From Rhabditophanes sp. KR3021 (taxonomy: Eukaryota > Nematoda > Chromadorea > Rhabditida > Alloionematidae): 64,000 nucleotides of DNA. The DNA lies in the NCBI GenBank assembly GCA_963281155.1, contig CAUJLY010000002.1:6014001-6078000 (forward strand). The letters are read 5' to 3'. Within the stretch, counting starts at the first letter, position 1. Every line of letters begins with the position of its first letter. This document shows, one piece after another, positions 25,104-36,877 of the stretch. A program made the translations under genes and the position numbers. Under the pieces are notes generated by a model that was not told the DNA's origin, did not search any database, and worked only from the letters and a program-made list of their open reading frames with translations.

Positions 25104-26217
25104 ATGATTGAACAAAACATGGAGATCTCAACCTTACCTACAAAAAACGACTTTTTACACTCTACTTCGGAGTTGATTCAAGATGGGGATGAAGTAATCA
25201 TTTATCTCAATTTTGGGGACTTAAAACAAATTTTAATCAAACGTGGGAACGTTTACAATTGCCGTTTCGGGCATGTTAACCATTCAGACATCATTGGTAA
25301 ACCATTTGGCTCCAAATTACAGTGCACAGCTGGATTCATTTATGCTTTGAGACCTAATCCTGCTTTGTGGACGAGATGCTTGCCTCGACGCACTCAGATT
25401 CTGTATACACCCGATATTGGTGCCATCTTGATGTTGTTAGATATTAAGCCAGGTTCAATTGTTTGCGAATCGGGCACTGGTTCAGGCTCGCTATCACATC
25501 AATTGGCTACAGCTGTTGCTCCTACTGGTCATCTTTATACACATGAAATCGAAGAAATTCGAGTCATCAAAGTAAGAGAGGAATTCCAAATTCATGGGTT
25601 GTCTTCAGTAACAACAGCCGTCCTTAAGAATGTTTGCGTAGAAGGCTTTCAAATAGAAGATCAAGCTGATGCTGTTTTTCTCGACTTACCAGCTCCGTGG
25701 GAGGCCGTGCCATGGGCAAAGAAAGCTTTGTCTAAGAAAAGAGGTGGTAGAATCGTGTCTTTTTCACCATGCGTCGAGCAAGTCCTAAAAGCTTCTGAAG
25801 CTCTCAAAAAAGAAGGCTTCGTCCAGGTGGAAACAATTGAAATCGTTCCCAAGATGATGAAAGTAGTCGAAAGTTTCAATGATAGTCTTGAGACTTTTGA
25901 GGGTCGTCAAACAACATTCCATGATACTGTTGAAAGAATTGTCCCAGCTAAGAAAGATAGATCCTTCCTCAAGAAGAATAAAACTCGTAAGTGTGACGGA
26001 GAAGAGGAGATTGATGTCGATTTCAAGGAAGTTGAGGACATTACAGATTTTGTTGAAGAAAAAGCTGAAAGAAGTGTGAATGACACAACGAAATGTTTAG
26101 TTGCCTTCCCCCATACGCAGCCAACTCACACAGGTATAAAATCACAAAAATCACATTAATTTATCACCCTTTCTTACAGGATACCTTACTCATGCTACGT
26201 TATTACCTCTGGAGTAA
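25104..26217 (+). CDS. TRMT61A: tRNA (adenine-58-N1) methyltransferase catalytic subunit
   Basis: Exons are 25104-26133 and 26180-26217 with a 46-bp intron (phase 1, HTG junction), giving 355 residues. IIGKPFGSKL, LPRRTQILYTPDI and the SAM-binding VCESGTGSGSLSH are family signatures. DAVFLDLPAPWEAV contains the catalytic-loop DxPxPW, and SFSPCVEQV follows. The last exon encodes YLTHATLLPLE, matching the usual YLTFATK-like end. With TRMT6 the enzyme makes m1A58 in tRNA, including initiator tRNA. It starts 85 bp downstream of VPS25. aacttaag, a TTAAG acceptor-like site, lies about 17 bp before the ATG. A Glu/Lys-rich insert before the C-terminus (about residues 280-330) is longer than in vertebrates. 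Confidence 0.95.
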
Positions 26218-26267
26218 AGTTGTTGTTGTGACAAGAAAGAATTGTTTATCAATCACAAACTCTTGGC

Positions 26268-26305
26268 AATATTTGACTCATGCTACTTTATTACCTTTCC
26301 AGTAA
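26268..26305 (+). repeat. Second copy of the TRMT61A terminal exon
   Basis: About 88 bp downstream of the terminal exon lies a diverged copy that reads YLTHATLLPFQ then stop. The used exon reads YLTHATLLPLE then stop. Tyr, Leu and Thr codon changes between the copies are synonymous, and only the last two residues differ. The copy lacks an AG directly before it (ggcaat in place of acagga), so it may be unusable as is. It could be a relic of a small tandem duplication or a formerly alternative last exon. Confidence 0.8.
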
Positions 26306-26929
26306 ACTTGCCGTTTTTATTTTGGTATGCAAGAGAATTCAAATTCATTTACTTCCGCCTTTTTGTCAGTTATTATATAAATTGCTTTGTAATAAAAAAT
26401 TTAATAAACCATTCCATGTTTGCTCTTTAAAAATAAAATTATAAATGCCTCTTTTGCTATAACTTTCAAAAGGATTTCACATGACATATAATTAAATTTT
26501 GTGACATTTCACAAATCTCTTTTCTCTAATAATTTGAACCATAATAAACAATATTTTTTGTATCAATTGGCCCAACAACAGTTGAACTAAAAAGGGAATT
26601 GACAGTTAGCTTAAAAACAAAATTAAACTCCATTATGATTAGTACTTTATATGTGCGTTGTCAAAAAACTTAACTTTAACCAAAAGACCAAATATATTCA
26701 AGATATAGTCATCATCTTTTGGTTATTTAAAAAGTTAAGTTAAGTTTTTAGCCGACTCGTTTTGTCACTGCGAAAAAGTATTACATATAAAAGTTGTGAC
26801 TTCCCTTTTCTTGAGAAGGCAACTCTATATGCCAAATTATTGTTTAGCCTCAAGAGGTAGTATATGCATTATATAGTTTGTTTGATAACTTTTTGATAAA
26901 ACATTCTTAACCTTGGATAAACTTTAAAG
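26306..26929. other. Intergenic with an imperfect long hairpin
   Basis: No gene is seen between TRMT61A and NETO. An imperfect inverted repeat occupies 26663-26687 and 26715-26748. The left arm is aaaaaacttaactttaacc-aaaaga. The right arm has the complementary tcttttggttat and aagttaagttaagttttt. It could be a terminator-like or MITE-like hairpin. No transposon ends were recognised. Confidence 0.5.
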
Positions 26930-29115
26930 ATGATGATGGTACATCTTCTACTTTATTACTATGCCTTATTTTTTACATTGTTTATTATTTCAACAGCAAC
27001 AACATCCTCAAAATCACAAATTAAAAGCCAAAAATTAAACTCGAATTTATATACGCCAAATGACTTGTCAACTATAACACAAGATTTCCGTCCAATTAGA
27101 AAAGCTAGTATGCCGATTGAGGCTTTGTCGATGGATTTGATACATAAGATGGATCAGGATGCCGATTGCAAAGGTAGGTTGTTTAATCAGTTGTCTTATT
27201 ATCTTTGGTTATAGAGTTCATGCCGGCAGGGATGCCGAGTATTAATGAATTTGCTTCGCCGAGGTATCCTTCCCAATATCCTTCTAATATGGATTGTGTC
27301 CGGATTTTATATGCTCCCTCCGGCTATGACATCATAATAACATTCAAAAATTTATTTCAAATTGAATCTTCTTATACGGAAGTGTTGCAGGAATCCATTA
27401 CAATGGAATACCATCGAAACATCTCCAACCAAGTTCCCATGATCCAAGATTGTCCAAATGACTACTTGTCTATAAGAGATGGTAGATTCTCTTTCTCCCC
27501 GATCGTAACAAAAATTTGTGGCAATAAGCTACCAACCTTTAATTTAACTTTGACATCTGGTTTTGGATGGTTACATTTTCATTCGGATTCATTGCTTCAA
27601 TACATAGGTTTTCAAGCTACTTATGAATTTGTAAAATCAACTAGACTAACGCATATTAAAGCTCCTTGTTATTTTTCACATACTATCAGGCATGATTATT
27701 TAATTAATGCCACTGTTATCCAAAAGTTTTATGAAAAGCATCGCAATTCAACAGGACCTTTGGAGTGTGTATGGCAATTTTCGGTTCCCATCAATGAGAA
27801 ATTGATGATTTCTGCTTTTGTGGAAGATTTTGCTTTGGCAGATCCGAATGATTGCACAACTAATTATGTAGAATTATATCAAGGCCACATTTCAACCATG
27901 CCAATGCAACGATTTTGTGGAACCCAAGTAACTCACACCTACAGTGAGTCCAACACGGTCTACCTAAAATTCTTTGCAGCATCTTCCTTGCAAGTAACAA
28001 AACTACACCTCAAAATGCTATATTCTCTTTACTATTCTGGTAACAACTGTTCAGCTTTGAATATGTTTTCATGTGGCGGAGACATCTGTATTCCATATGC
28101 ATTGAGATGCAATGACAGAAAAAATTGTTTGTATCATCAAGATGAAATGGGCTGTGAAATGAGAATAGAATTTGTTAATTTGTTAATTAATAGTTCCTTG
28201 AGTCCGTTGATTATTATCGCTTTAATCATTATGGGGACTGTCATTGGGTTGTGTATCTGGTATAATCCTTTTAAAATGCATATGATGAGGTAAGTTAAGA
28301 TTAAAATGAAATAAATAAGACATTTATTTAGAAATGGCTTACATAAAAAGGGCTTCCTAGGAAGTCACGAAAACGTGTCTAATTCAACTACCTACTCAGA
28401 ACCAAAATTCAAATATGCCATAAACGACAAGAAAGCCTCTTTAATTGAAGCCACCCAAAAGACAGGCATTCGTTCAATATTCAGACACGGCCCTCGAATA
28501 GCAGCCTCTCCGTCTCCTTCTCATTCTCAATCAAATTCCCGCAAAAGTACTACCGTAACACCTCGATTTAGCATTCAGCACGTAATCGACGACGCTACCA
28601 ATCAGCCAAAATGTTTCTCTCCAACTAAAGTAGGAAATGAAAGACTTTTATCCATTGATTATCATCAAAAGCCGCCAACGGAAATTGAATTAGGCGGAAA
28701 CGAAAGAAACAAAAAGTTGCAGCAAATGATAAATACTAAGTCTTTGCCATCAAATAAGGATTTGACTCTGACAATTGATGGAATAAATGAGAATAGTCAC
28801 CATGAAAATTGCTGGAAAAATGTTGATTCTGTTCATTATGTCATTCCAACCATGGATAAAGGAATTAAGCCGTCCACCATTTCCTCAAATGAAGATATTT
28901 TTCAAGTAGACGTCCAAAATTTGAAAATTAATCCTAAGTCAAAGCTCAAAGTAAACAAACTGAGCAATCAGTCTGTTTCAGGCAACATGTCAACTTATAG
29001 AGAAGCAAGTAGACAATTGTCAGGAATGCGAGTAAGCCACCATCCTACAACGATAACTCTTAGAGATTCAAGTTGCGAACCACTAATTGTAAAAGAATTG
29101 AATAGATTATTGTAA
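26930..29115 (+). CDS. NETO-type CUB/LDLa single-pass membrane protein
   Basis: Exons are 26930-27173, 27215-28289 and 28332-29115, with 41- and 42-bp introns and fitting phases, giving 700 residues. A hydrophobic signal peptide occupies about 1-22. CUB1 spans about 80-221 and contains RDGRFSFSPIVTKICG, close to the NETO RDGPFGFSPI..YCG motif. CUB2 spans about 233-352. An LDLa module at about 360-395 has the CSALNMFSCGGDICIPYALRC pattern and D-x-x-E calcium residues. One transmembrane helix lies at about 411-430. A cytoplasmic tail of about 265 residues is Ser-rich. NETO proteins (SOL-2 in C. elegans) are auxiliary subunits of ionotropic glutamate receptors at synapses. The domain order matches exactly. 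The tail is not conserved enough to name the subtype. Confidence 0.87.
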
Positions 29116-29314
29116 AGGCAATGTAGTTGTGTTTAATTATTATAAAGACAATGTAATTGTGTTTAAATTTCATTTTTATTAAAATGTAAAAAACTCGATA
29201 AATAACCTCTAACAAGCCCAAGACATAAAAACAAGTTAACAAATTTTAATTCGTGACAACGAAACAATAACAAATACAATCCCACAAATAAACATCATCA
29301 TATTATAAGGTTGT

Positions 29315-30004
29315 TTATTGTCTCTTGATCCATCTGGAAAGTGGTCCATGGTCATTAGCGAATTGGACACCAACTCCATCAGGAATGAGTCTTCCGGCTT
29401 CCTTTAAGGTTTCGTATTCAGCGCGATCAAATTTGGTGAATCCCCATTTGCGGGACACGACGATGTATTGACGGCCGGGGAACTTGAACTTGGCTTTACG
29501 GAAGGCTTCAATGGCTTGGTTGACGTTTCCTTCCTTGATTCTCATGGAGAAGAGGACATCATCGATCCCAACACGAGCGACTAAACCTTGTGGTTTTCCG
29601 TAGGCTCCTCTCATTCCGGTTTGGAGACGATCGGCACCGGCGCATGATAACATTTTGTTGATTCTAACGACGTGGTATGGATGTTTACGGACACGCATGT
29701 GGAAGGCGTCTTTACCGCAAGTCTTGACCATATGTTTGTTAGCACAAATACGGGCAGCTTCGAGGGCCTGCAATGTTATCATTATTTATGGGGATCATTT
29801 AATCAGTCAACTTACTTCGGAGGACAAATGTTCTCTTTCATTTGAAATCATGTGAACGCAATGTGGAAATTCATCTACTTGAGCTCTCTTTTTTCCGAGA
29901 TCAAAGATGCGAATCTTTGGGTCTGGAACTCCCCTGCAGAAACGAGACTTGGGGTAAGGTTTGTTCTTGATGTAACGGTAGCAACGAGCTGGACGACGAC
30001 CCAT
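29315..30004 (-). CDS. RPL10: 60S ribosomal protein L10 (uL16)
   Basis: Exons are 29816-30004 and 29315-29767 with a 48-bp phase-0 intron, giving 213 residues, as expected for uL16. [37 protein letters not shown] and [13 protein letters not shown] are near-invariant. The protein sits at the 60S interface near the P-site and is the last subunit-joining factor loaded in the cytoplasm. On the minus strand an acceptor-like actaatttcag lies 5-6 nt before the ATG, so either a 5' UTR intron or a trans-splice site is likely. Codons are more G/C-rich at third positions than in neighbours, as expected for high expression. Confidence 0.98.
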
Positions 30005-30491
30005 GATTGCTGAAATTAGTAAAATTATTAGATCATCAAATTAACTATTTAGATATGATGAAATGTTATTTACACCAATAACTCTCAATTCACCACCATA
30101 TTATGCCGAATAAGGGATTTAATTAAAACACAAAGAAACATAATTTTCTGATTGTCGGAAAATTCTTGGATTTGCCAAAAACAATTAAATAACAGCAAAG
30201 AAGATGATAAAAAGTTAAATTCAAACTATTTGGCAACGGAACATCTTTCCAATCAAATGGTGTGTGAATGTCTTGTAGCAGCCAGCCTGCACATCACGTC
30301 GACCTGCACATCAAAGTAAAGTCGTTGACAGTTGGTTATGTGTGTATGGTTGTTTTATGGTAAGGAACAAGGAAAGAATGTTAAAAAGTTATTATTAAAG
30401 TGTAATTTTTGTACAATGCAGTTAATTATTAAGCAGTGAGTTAAAAAAGTCTTGTTTTATGATTCTGAATAAAGGCTTTTGATTAGTTATA
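30005..30491. other. Intergenic upstream of RPL10
   Basis: This is the presumed RPL10 promoter and 5' UTR on the minus strand and the 3' flank of the MTA-like gene. A locally GC-richer patch around 30280-30310 (cagcctgcacatcacgtcga) contains a short gtcgacctgcacatca / cctgcacatcacgtcga near-palindrome. No ORF is seen. Confidence 0.4.
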
Positions 30492-32039
30492 CTATGATTT
30501 GTTTACCAACGCCGCATGTTCCTTCCCAATCAGGCAATTAGGAATAAAATCCAATAAAGTGACTTCATCAATACCACCCCTCAATTCCTTCACAACCGAA
30601 GTAGTGTCGAAACCGAAGATAATGCACAATTCAAAGACAGCTTCCTGAAGCTTTTGCTCCCATTCACGCCAGTCTCCGAAATTGGGTATAGGCGGTGTAT
30701 TTATTTGAGAAGGATGGTTTCCATAGACAGGCATGTAACTTATTTCAACGCGTTCTTTTTGGTGTTCAGCTACCTCGAGAAGTTTCTTTTGTTCTGCCTT
30801 TAGAAGGAGAATGGTGCGGTTGACATGAGCCATTTTTTCGACTTTGGCGTAATGCCTTTGAAGGGGTGTTTTCTTTGAAATAGGAAAAAGAAGGTCATTT
30901 TGTTTATCTGAGTCACATTCCTTCTTTTCTCTAACATAATCAGACATTAACTTCTTCCTCAATCCATTTATTTTCATCTTCAAAATTTCATGGCATAATT
31001 CTTCATCAGTTCCCTTCTTTTGAAACTCAGGAGACGGCGTATTTCCATACGCTTCTTTATAAGCACAACAATACTCACAATTAACCTCCGTGTTATTTAT
31101 CTTCTTATAATAAGGCCCAACTTTTCCACAATTGGTGCATTCTACATCGTCGAAGTTCTTGAAGAAGGGTTTGGAAATTGCCCGATGAGCAATATCTACA
31201 TGAGAAAGCGGCTCATTAAAGACAGCATTTGATCTCATCTTGTCAAAGTGCTTGTACTTGAAATACCGATCAACTATTGCCTGCGTTGACTTATTATTTA
31301 AAAGTGTTTTGTACTTGTGGAAGATTTTGCCATACCTTTGCTGGCAATACTTAAACTGAACAATCTCCTCGGCACTCCAGTAATCCTCAACTCGTATCGT
31401 CTTCTTGGCCTCTGCCAAAGCAGCTTCAAAATTATAATCCAATCGAATCAGCCTAGCTAACGCTAAATCATGAGATTCAATTTGCAACCGGTTAATTTCG
31501 TCAAGATATTTAGTAATTTTAACAGATCTTTCGGGTGGTAAAGTATCTTCACTAAGCCACAATCTTTCTTCTCCTTCATAATCGTCTGTTCTTTTAGAAG
31601 CATTTTTGGACATTTCTTCTAATTGATCCATTAGCTTTGGGTCTACTTGATACGCTTCGCCATGCCGCACTTTTACGTGTAATTGTGTTAATGGACCGCT
31701 GCCTTTTGCTATTGAGCCATCTAAAATTTAGTTATACAATTGATTTTGGTAATTTGTATTACCTAACACAAGGAAGGGTTCATTTTTTTGACGTCTGGAG
31801 GAACGAGTTGATATAAATACCGTTGACGTAGGACTTTTTTTCTCTTCTCTTGAGGCATCACAGTCTGGTTTGCCATATTTTCTTCCTTTACAGCTTGTTT
31901 CCTTTAAAATGATAGTGATAAATTGGAAGTCAATTAAACTATTACTTACTTTCTCTTCATCCGGATGTCTTTCCTCACCACATTCATGCAACTTTATCCT
32001 TTTAGTAGGTCCAGAGGAATCATCGCTTTCTTGGCTCAT
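30492..32039 (-). CDS. ELM2-SANT-GATA-finger protein, MTA-like (NuRD-type) co-repressor subunit
   Basis: Exons are 31950-32039, 31763-31901 and 30492-31720 with 48- and 42-bp introns. The first intron keeps frame without a stop and could be retained. This gives 485 residues. KVRHGEAYQVD resembles the ELM2 start (IRVG..YQA). DYWSAEEIVQFKYCQQRYG plus the following IFHKYKTLLNNK is a SANT/Myb domain. CTNC, 16 residues, then CEYC followed by AYKEAYGNTPSP fits the GATA-type finger that follows SANT in MTA proteins. These bind HDAC1/2 through ELM2-SANT. No BAH domain is visible at the N-terminus, so it is a short form. RCOR or MIER relatives lack the GATA finger. RERE remains an alternative. Confidence 0.7.
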
Positions 32040-32440
32040 TTTTTGCCTCAATAATATAGTAATAAACACCTCTTAACAACCTTAGATCGAAAAGTAAGTG
32101 ACTAGTAATAAAAAAAATCCTCTGCACAATCTCAAGAAAGTATTGGCCACTCAAGCATTTGACGTTACCCAAAATTGGTAAAACGCACCAATTCACCGTC
32201 AAATCCCGCCCCGATCCTGGTATCCCTTGACATCCTTCCAACGATCTTTACTTTGACTACTATAATCACTGATAACAAAGCATCAAAGCAAACTTCTTAT
32301 TCCGTTAATTTTGATAGGATTTCACCTTTCTTTTGCTCTTCTATTAAGTTAATATGAAAGGAGAAATCAAAAAGAAATCTGCAGAATCATCTTATTCTTG
32401 TTTGTCTGTTTAATTTTTGATTAACAAGTGAAAGCAGACG

Positions 32441-33165
32441 ATGCTAATAAGGTGCCTACTTTCGATGGTGTCAATTGTGGTTATTAAGGCTATTGACGAT
32501 GATGCTATTGAGGGTCCTTTTAATAATATTACTAGTACTAATAATCACACCTTAAAACAAGATATTCCACCTTGTGACAAGTTACGAATGGGACAGTAAG
32601 TGCTTTCATTTTTAATTTATTTTAACTTTTTAGATTTATGTGTGACGAACCAGTAATAGATATCTATACGGGTTACCCAGATACATGTAAAGAAGACAAT
32701 TCAGTTATATGTAAGTTCAACTCATTTGTCCTCAGTTGTATGATGCCTTCGATTTAAGTAAATTGCACTATAATACCGGGTTTACATTGCCTCCACAACG
32801 CCACCATCATCTCCGACACCTTCCTCAAAACCATCAACAACGCATGCATGACCTCAAAAAAATACAATTATCATTTAACTCTGGCTCTTTCAATAATCTT
32901 CGGTGTGTTTGGACTCGATCGCTTCTACCTCGGCTATTACGCCCTTGGTTTTCTCAAACTTTCTTCCTACGGATTGTACGGTTCCCTGTATATACTCGAT
33001 GTCATTTTAATCTCATTGCAATTGCTTGGACCGGCCGATGGTTCTGGATATGCTACTAATTATTACTGGCCAAATGCTAGTAACAATTTAAGTTCAGTTC
33101 CTGATATTATCAATTGTTTTGGGTGCATGTTTTTTGACTCTTATTCAGAGCACGATGATCTTTAA
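32441..33165 (+). CDS. TM2 domain-containing protein, TM2D1-like
   Basis: Exons are 32441-32595, 32634-32710 and 32759-33165 with 38- and 48-bp introns, giving 212 residues. A signal-like N-terminus MLIRCLLSMVSIVVIKA is followed by a cysteine-containing ectodomain (PPCDKL, FMCDEP, LNCT, LHCLHNAT). The TM2 domain has two helices flanking DRFYLGYYALGFLK and ends with LLGPADGSGYATNYYWPN, most like TM2D1. TM2D proteins (almondex, amaretto and biscotti in Drosophila) act in Notch-related membrane processes. The second intron was chosen because it restores the conserved LNCT. A shorter 25-bp option breaks the downstream frame. Stop is fused to AATAAA (ctttaataaatg). Confidence 0.85.
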
Positions 33166-34343
33166 TAAATGTTTATTTATTTGGCATAATTGTTTTTATA
33201 ATGTAAAAAGAGAGGCAAAGTAAATGAATAATATGATTATAAAGTAGAATAATGCATCCTGTTAAATATGAGAAAATGAAATTTAAATAGGGGAATAAAA
33301 TGCATCACGTACTAACGCTATATTTGAATCACCCAACAATGTGGTATGTTCGTTATCAATAAGTTCTAAACTTCGTTTGATCTAAAAATATAGTACAATT
33401 TGAGTGTAGTGAACACCGAAGAGACCGAGATTTTTGTTCACTATAGACAGTTGGTCATTATACTCAGATTAAAAATGTAAATGAACTCTAAAGCCACCCA
33501 AATACCAAAAATATCTTGTTCATTATAAACAGATGTTCACTAAACATAGATTTCACTGCATAAAGATCTTCGATCGAACTGTTTCCTCCAATTCTACCAC
33601 TAGTTGCTACTTTAAGAGGTTCCATACCAGGATTCAAACTGGTTCAATGAAGGTACTCCCGCCTTGTACAATCACGCCTATATCTGTTTCATGCACACAA
33701 ATGCGATCCGAATAAGAAGTTAATGTGACGAGAAAAACAAGTCCGTAGTCTTCACATTTTCTTGAATCCTTTCCATTATCAGTAGCCGTGTACACATAAA
33801 ATAGAGGTTTTTTGAACACCTTTCCATCAGAGCCAGTAAATCATTTTTAACAGTCAGTTGATGTTTATTGACTGTTTTTAAGTTTGAACGCTTATTAAAA
33901 GTGTCATTGGCCTTCGACACGTCAATCTCGTACGTCTCCTCCGAGCAGACCATGTGAGCTTTGGAATTTAAGTATGGGTCCATTAAACTCGGTTTTTCCA
34001 GCTTCACAGACTGGTGTAGTAATTTTAAAAAAGTTTAATTTTAGTTTTTTTCTTTTATTTACTATTTGGATCTTATAAATACTAAATCATTTAAAAAAGA
34101 AGTAGGTAAAATGGATAATTTTTAAAATTTATTTAAAAAAAATAATCAAAAAATTTTATGGTTTAGCTTGAATATTAATAAAAGGACAACCATATAAACT
34201 GTCAAAAATATATATTACATGAGCACATAAAAAAATTTACAAAGAAATTAGATTTTTGTTAAATTATATCCGTATTTTTATTTGATAGTAAAAAGTGTTT
34301 TACTTCATTTGTTCAATTCAAGGTATTTGAGAGGTAAGTGTAT
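33166..34343. other. Intergenic between TM2D and ZIP genes
   Basis: These are the convergent 3' ends of the TM2D gene (plus) and the ZIP gene (minus). The middle contains a broken minus-strand ORF, listed separately. The rest is AT-rich with no other coding signal. Confidence 0.5.
33540..34007 (-). pseudogene. Broken minus-strand ORF series, unrecognised
   Basis: Frame one (33720-34007) reads through KLEKPSLMDPYLNSKAHMV and HQLTVKNDLLALMER. The sense then seems to pass to a second frame (33634-33819, FYVYTATDNGKDSRKC, IGVIVQGGSTFIEPV), and to a third with EPLKVATSGRIGGNS. Composition is protein-like (D, K, E, G content unlike flanking AT-rich DNA). This suggests a decayed gene or gene fragment with at least two frame changes. 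No initiator context or family was recognised. Confidence 0.4.
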
Positions 34344-35623
34344 TTAGTGAGGTCCGTCGTCGTGGGAATGACTGTGTCCACTGTCGTGTGTATGAGTGTC
34401 AAAGAATCGGAACATGCCGATTGTGGTGAATCCAATTACCATGAACACTAATTTCAGTAGATTATTGTGTTCATTGTCTCGTTCATGAAGGAGGACTTCG
34501 AAAAAGGTGACGTACAGGAATGTTCCGACGGCCAATCCTTGGAATATCAAAATGACAATATCCTTTATAAAAGCATCCATGGGGGCTTCTTTGACAAATA
34601 TTCCAATAATTGCCCCAAATGGAGTCATGACCGCAAATATGGCTATTGAAATGTAGACGAGTTTGAGGGAATGAGCGTGAGTTCTGGCAAATTGCAGCCC
34701 CATCGAGAAAGCTACTATCAATTTGTGGATCAGCAAAGAAACAAATAATGTTACTAGTGTGGCTTGTTTGTCTTGAACCCCTAGAGCTAGTCCCTCGATA
34801 ACTGAATGGAATGAAATAGCTAATAAGAAGGTAATTGAACGGACTCCGTGTGAATGATTGTGTGGATGTGATTTCATCAAAATGGGCGGATGTTCATCTA
34901 CCTTTTCACAATTAATCTCGCATCTTTCAGGTTCGGCTAATGTTACGGAACGACAACTGACATCGCACCTTTCAACTTGCTCGGTACTTGAGACTTCATG
35001 CCCGTGGCTGTTTCTCTTGGCTGATTTGGGTTGTGAGTCATAATGGTGGTGCGTATGGTTGTCGTGGTGCGTATGATGGCCATCTGAAGTTCCGGAGTTT
35101 GAAGAATTGGCGGAAAGCATTGGGACCGAATGCTCATCAATAGGTTTATTCATTGTTAATTGGAGCTTGCCTCCTTTCGACTTATTTCCACCATGCGAAT
35201 GTCCATGCCCAGCTCCGGGAATTATGATTAAAACGACTTCTTCAATGAAGAAAAGGACGAAAAATCCAACACAAGATAATAATTCGGCCATTGGATAATC
35301 CCAATTTAGATGATGTTCTTTCTTCATCTGGTCAACGAAATGATTTAATTCCGGAAATAGATGCAAGAAGCAAGTTGCTAAGAAGACGCCGCCGGAAAAG
35401 CAAGTCAGGATGCACAGGATCATTGAAGACATGTTTCTTGAAGTTTGGTCTCTGCCGGATGATCCTAAAGCTGCCCGTTTCCTAAGCATATTCAATATCT
35501 GAAATTGTCATTATTTTTAAAATTATTCATCTTTTAACTTACCTTTACCGGCAAAATGCCTATGAAAAACGTGCCCAGTATCATTATAATTAGTAGAATA
35601 GCTCTTAACAAAATAATATTCAT
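34344..35623 (-). CDS. ZIP family zinc transporter, SLC39A1-3-like
   Basis: Exons are 35543-35623 and 34344-35498 with a 44-bp phase-0 intron, giving 411 residues. Exon 1 encodes the first transmembrane helix (MNIILLRAILLIIMILG), missing from the longest single ORF. FSGGVFLATCFLHLFPEL is the ZIP helix-2/3 signature. A cytoplasmic loop is His-rich (GHGHSHGG, HHTHHDNHTHHHYD, HPHNHSHG), as expected for zinc sensing. ISFHSVIEGLALGVQ and HKLIVAFSMGLQ carry the helix IV-V metal-site His residues. It would import Zn2+ into the cytosol across the plasma membrane. A second His-rich tail (DTHTHDSGHSHSHDD) ends the protein. The subtype among ZIP1, 2 and 3 cannot be told. Confidence 0.93.
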
Positions 35624-36877
35624 GTTGACTAGTAGTTACAAATATAAATTAATTTTATATTAAAAAAGTCCACGAGCCCGAGAAAAAGTTAAAAATGAAA
35701 CTGAGTCTCTTTTAGGTTGGCGTGTCACCTACAACAAAATAACATTAATCATCAAAATTTGTATATCTATTAATAGATGATTATGATATCGCAAGGAAAA
35801 GATGACGCAATCTTGTCATGGGGAAATTGTTGAGTCTCTAACATGTGTGTGTGTATAAGTGAAATACAGTTATTATTTAGAGGATGTGTATTTGCTTTTA
35901 AGGTGACATTTGGACGAGGACAAGATTACAACTTACAATTTGTTAAATGTACTTTTATTCGGATAAATGACTTTTTGAAATTTGGAAAGTGATGCAATAA
36001 GCTAAGAAAATTTGAAATTTCATCATAAACTCAATTTTGAGTAAAATTTGGGTGGTATTTTGTTGTGTTGTGCTATTTATGTCCTAATTTGAGTGTATCA
36101 GACCGATATTTTACACCAAAAAATAGATAAAACAAAAAGACAATGGTTGTTAAAAGAACCCCAAAAAAGGGAGTGGATTAAGATAGATAAAGAGGAAAGT
36201 AATAACTCAAAAAAGTTGTGTGTCAGGACATCCTCGGCAAGTTTAGTTTGGAAATGTGTGTATATACGTTAAGCCTGAGTTATTGCATCATGTTATTTTG
36301 TACGAAGAATGATACTAAAGTATAGTTATTAAGTTATGTTGCGTTAAAGTGTGTGTGGTGGGTGGTTTGATAGATTGTTCCAAGCAACAGGTATTTATTT
36401 ATGACTCAAATAAAAAAGTAAGTTATGTCAAATGCAGATTTGTTTTTCAAATAAAAAGAGATATCTTTCAAAATTTTTATCTAAAGTGAGATAACATTAA
36501 TTATCTCCATAAAAAGAACATCGACAACATATACGTGCACACATGATATCAAAAAGATGATAAGAAGAACCATTTAAAGTCAATCGAAATTAGCGACCGT
36601 TTTATAAAATGAATTATATTCACCAAATTATTACACCTTTTATAAAAAATGTATGTATTTGCTTTCTCTATCAAATTGAAGAAAATGAATGGTGCTTGCT
36701 TTTTACATTGTTCGTCATTTGTGGGAAGAATGATTTGAATAAATATTTCGAATTTTTATAATTCCTGAATATTGAATGGATTTATGTTGTTATTATTTTT
36801 TATTTGTTTTTATCCTTTTTGTTGTCGCATCATCTTTCTGTTTAATTGAATTTGATTTTGATTTTGATCTTTTAGAA
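35624..36877. other. Divergent intergenic region between ZIP and APRT genes
   Basis: About 1.25 kb separates the ZIP start (minus) from the APRT start (plus), so promoters of both should lie here. A hydrophobic open frame (36776-36877) runs in frame into APRT, but tgatcttttag just before the chosen ATG looks like a splice acceptor. That frame is therefore probably intron or outron, not a signal peptide. tgtgtgtgtata is a short dinucleotide run near 35847. Confidence 0.5.

Noticed and set aside
32711..32735. 25-bp intron in the TM2D gene (gtaagt...ctcag)
   Set aside because: It is shorter than any other intron here and leads into a frame that loses the conserved TM2 domain. A 48-bp intron ending at 32758 restores LNCT and the domain.
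36776..36877. Hydrophobic N-terminal extension of APRT (possible signal peptide)
   Set aside because: APRT is cytosolic and the extension ends in gatcttttag, an acceptor-like site directly before a good ATG. It is more likely intron or leader sequence.
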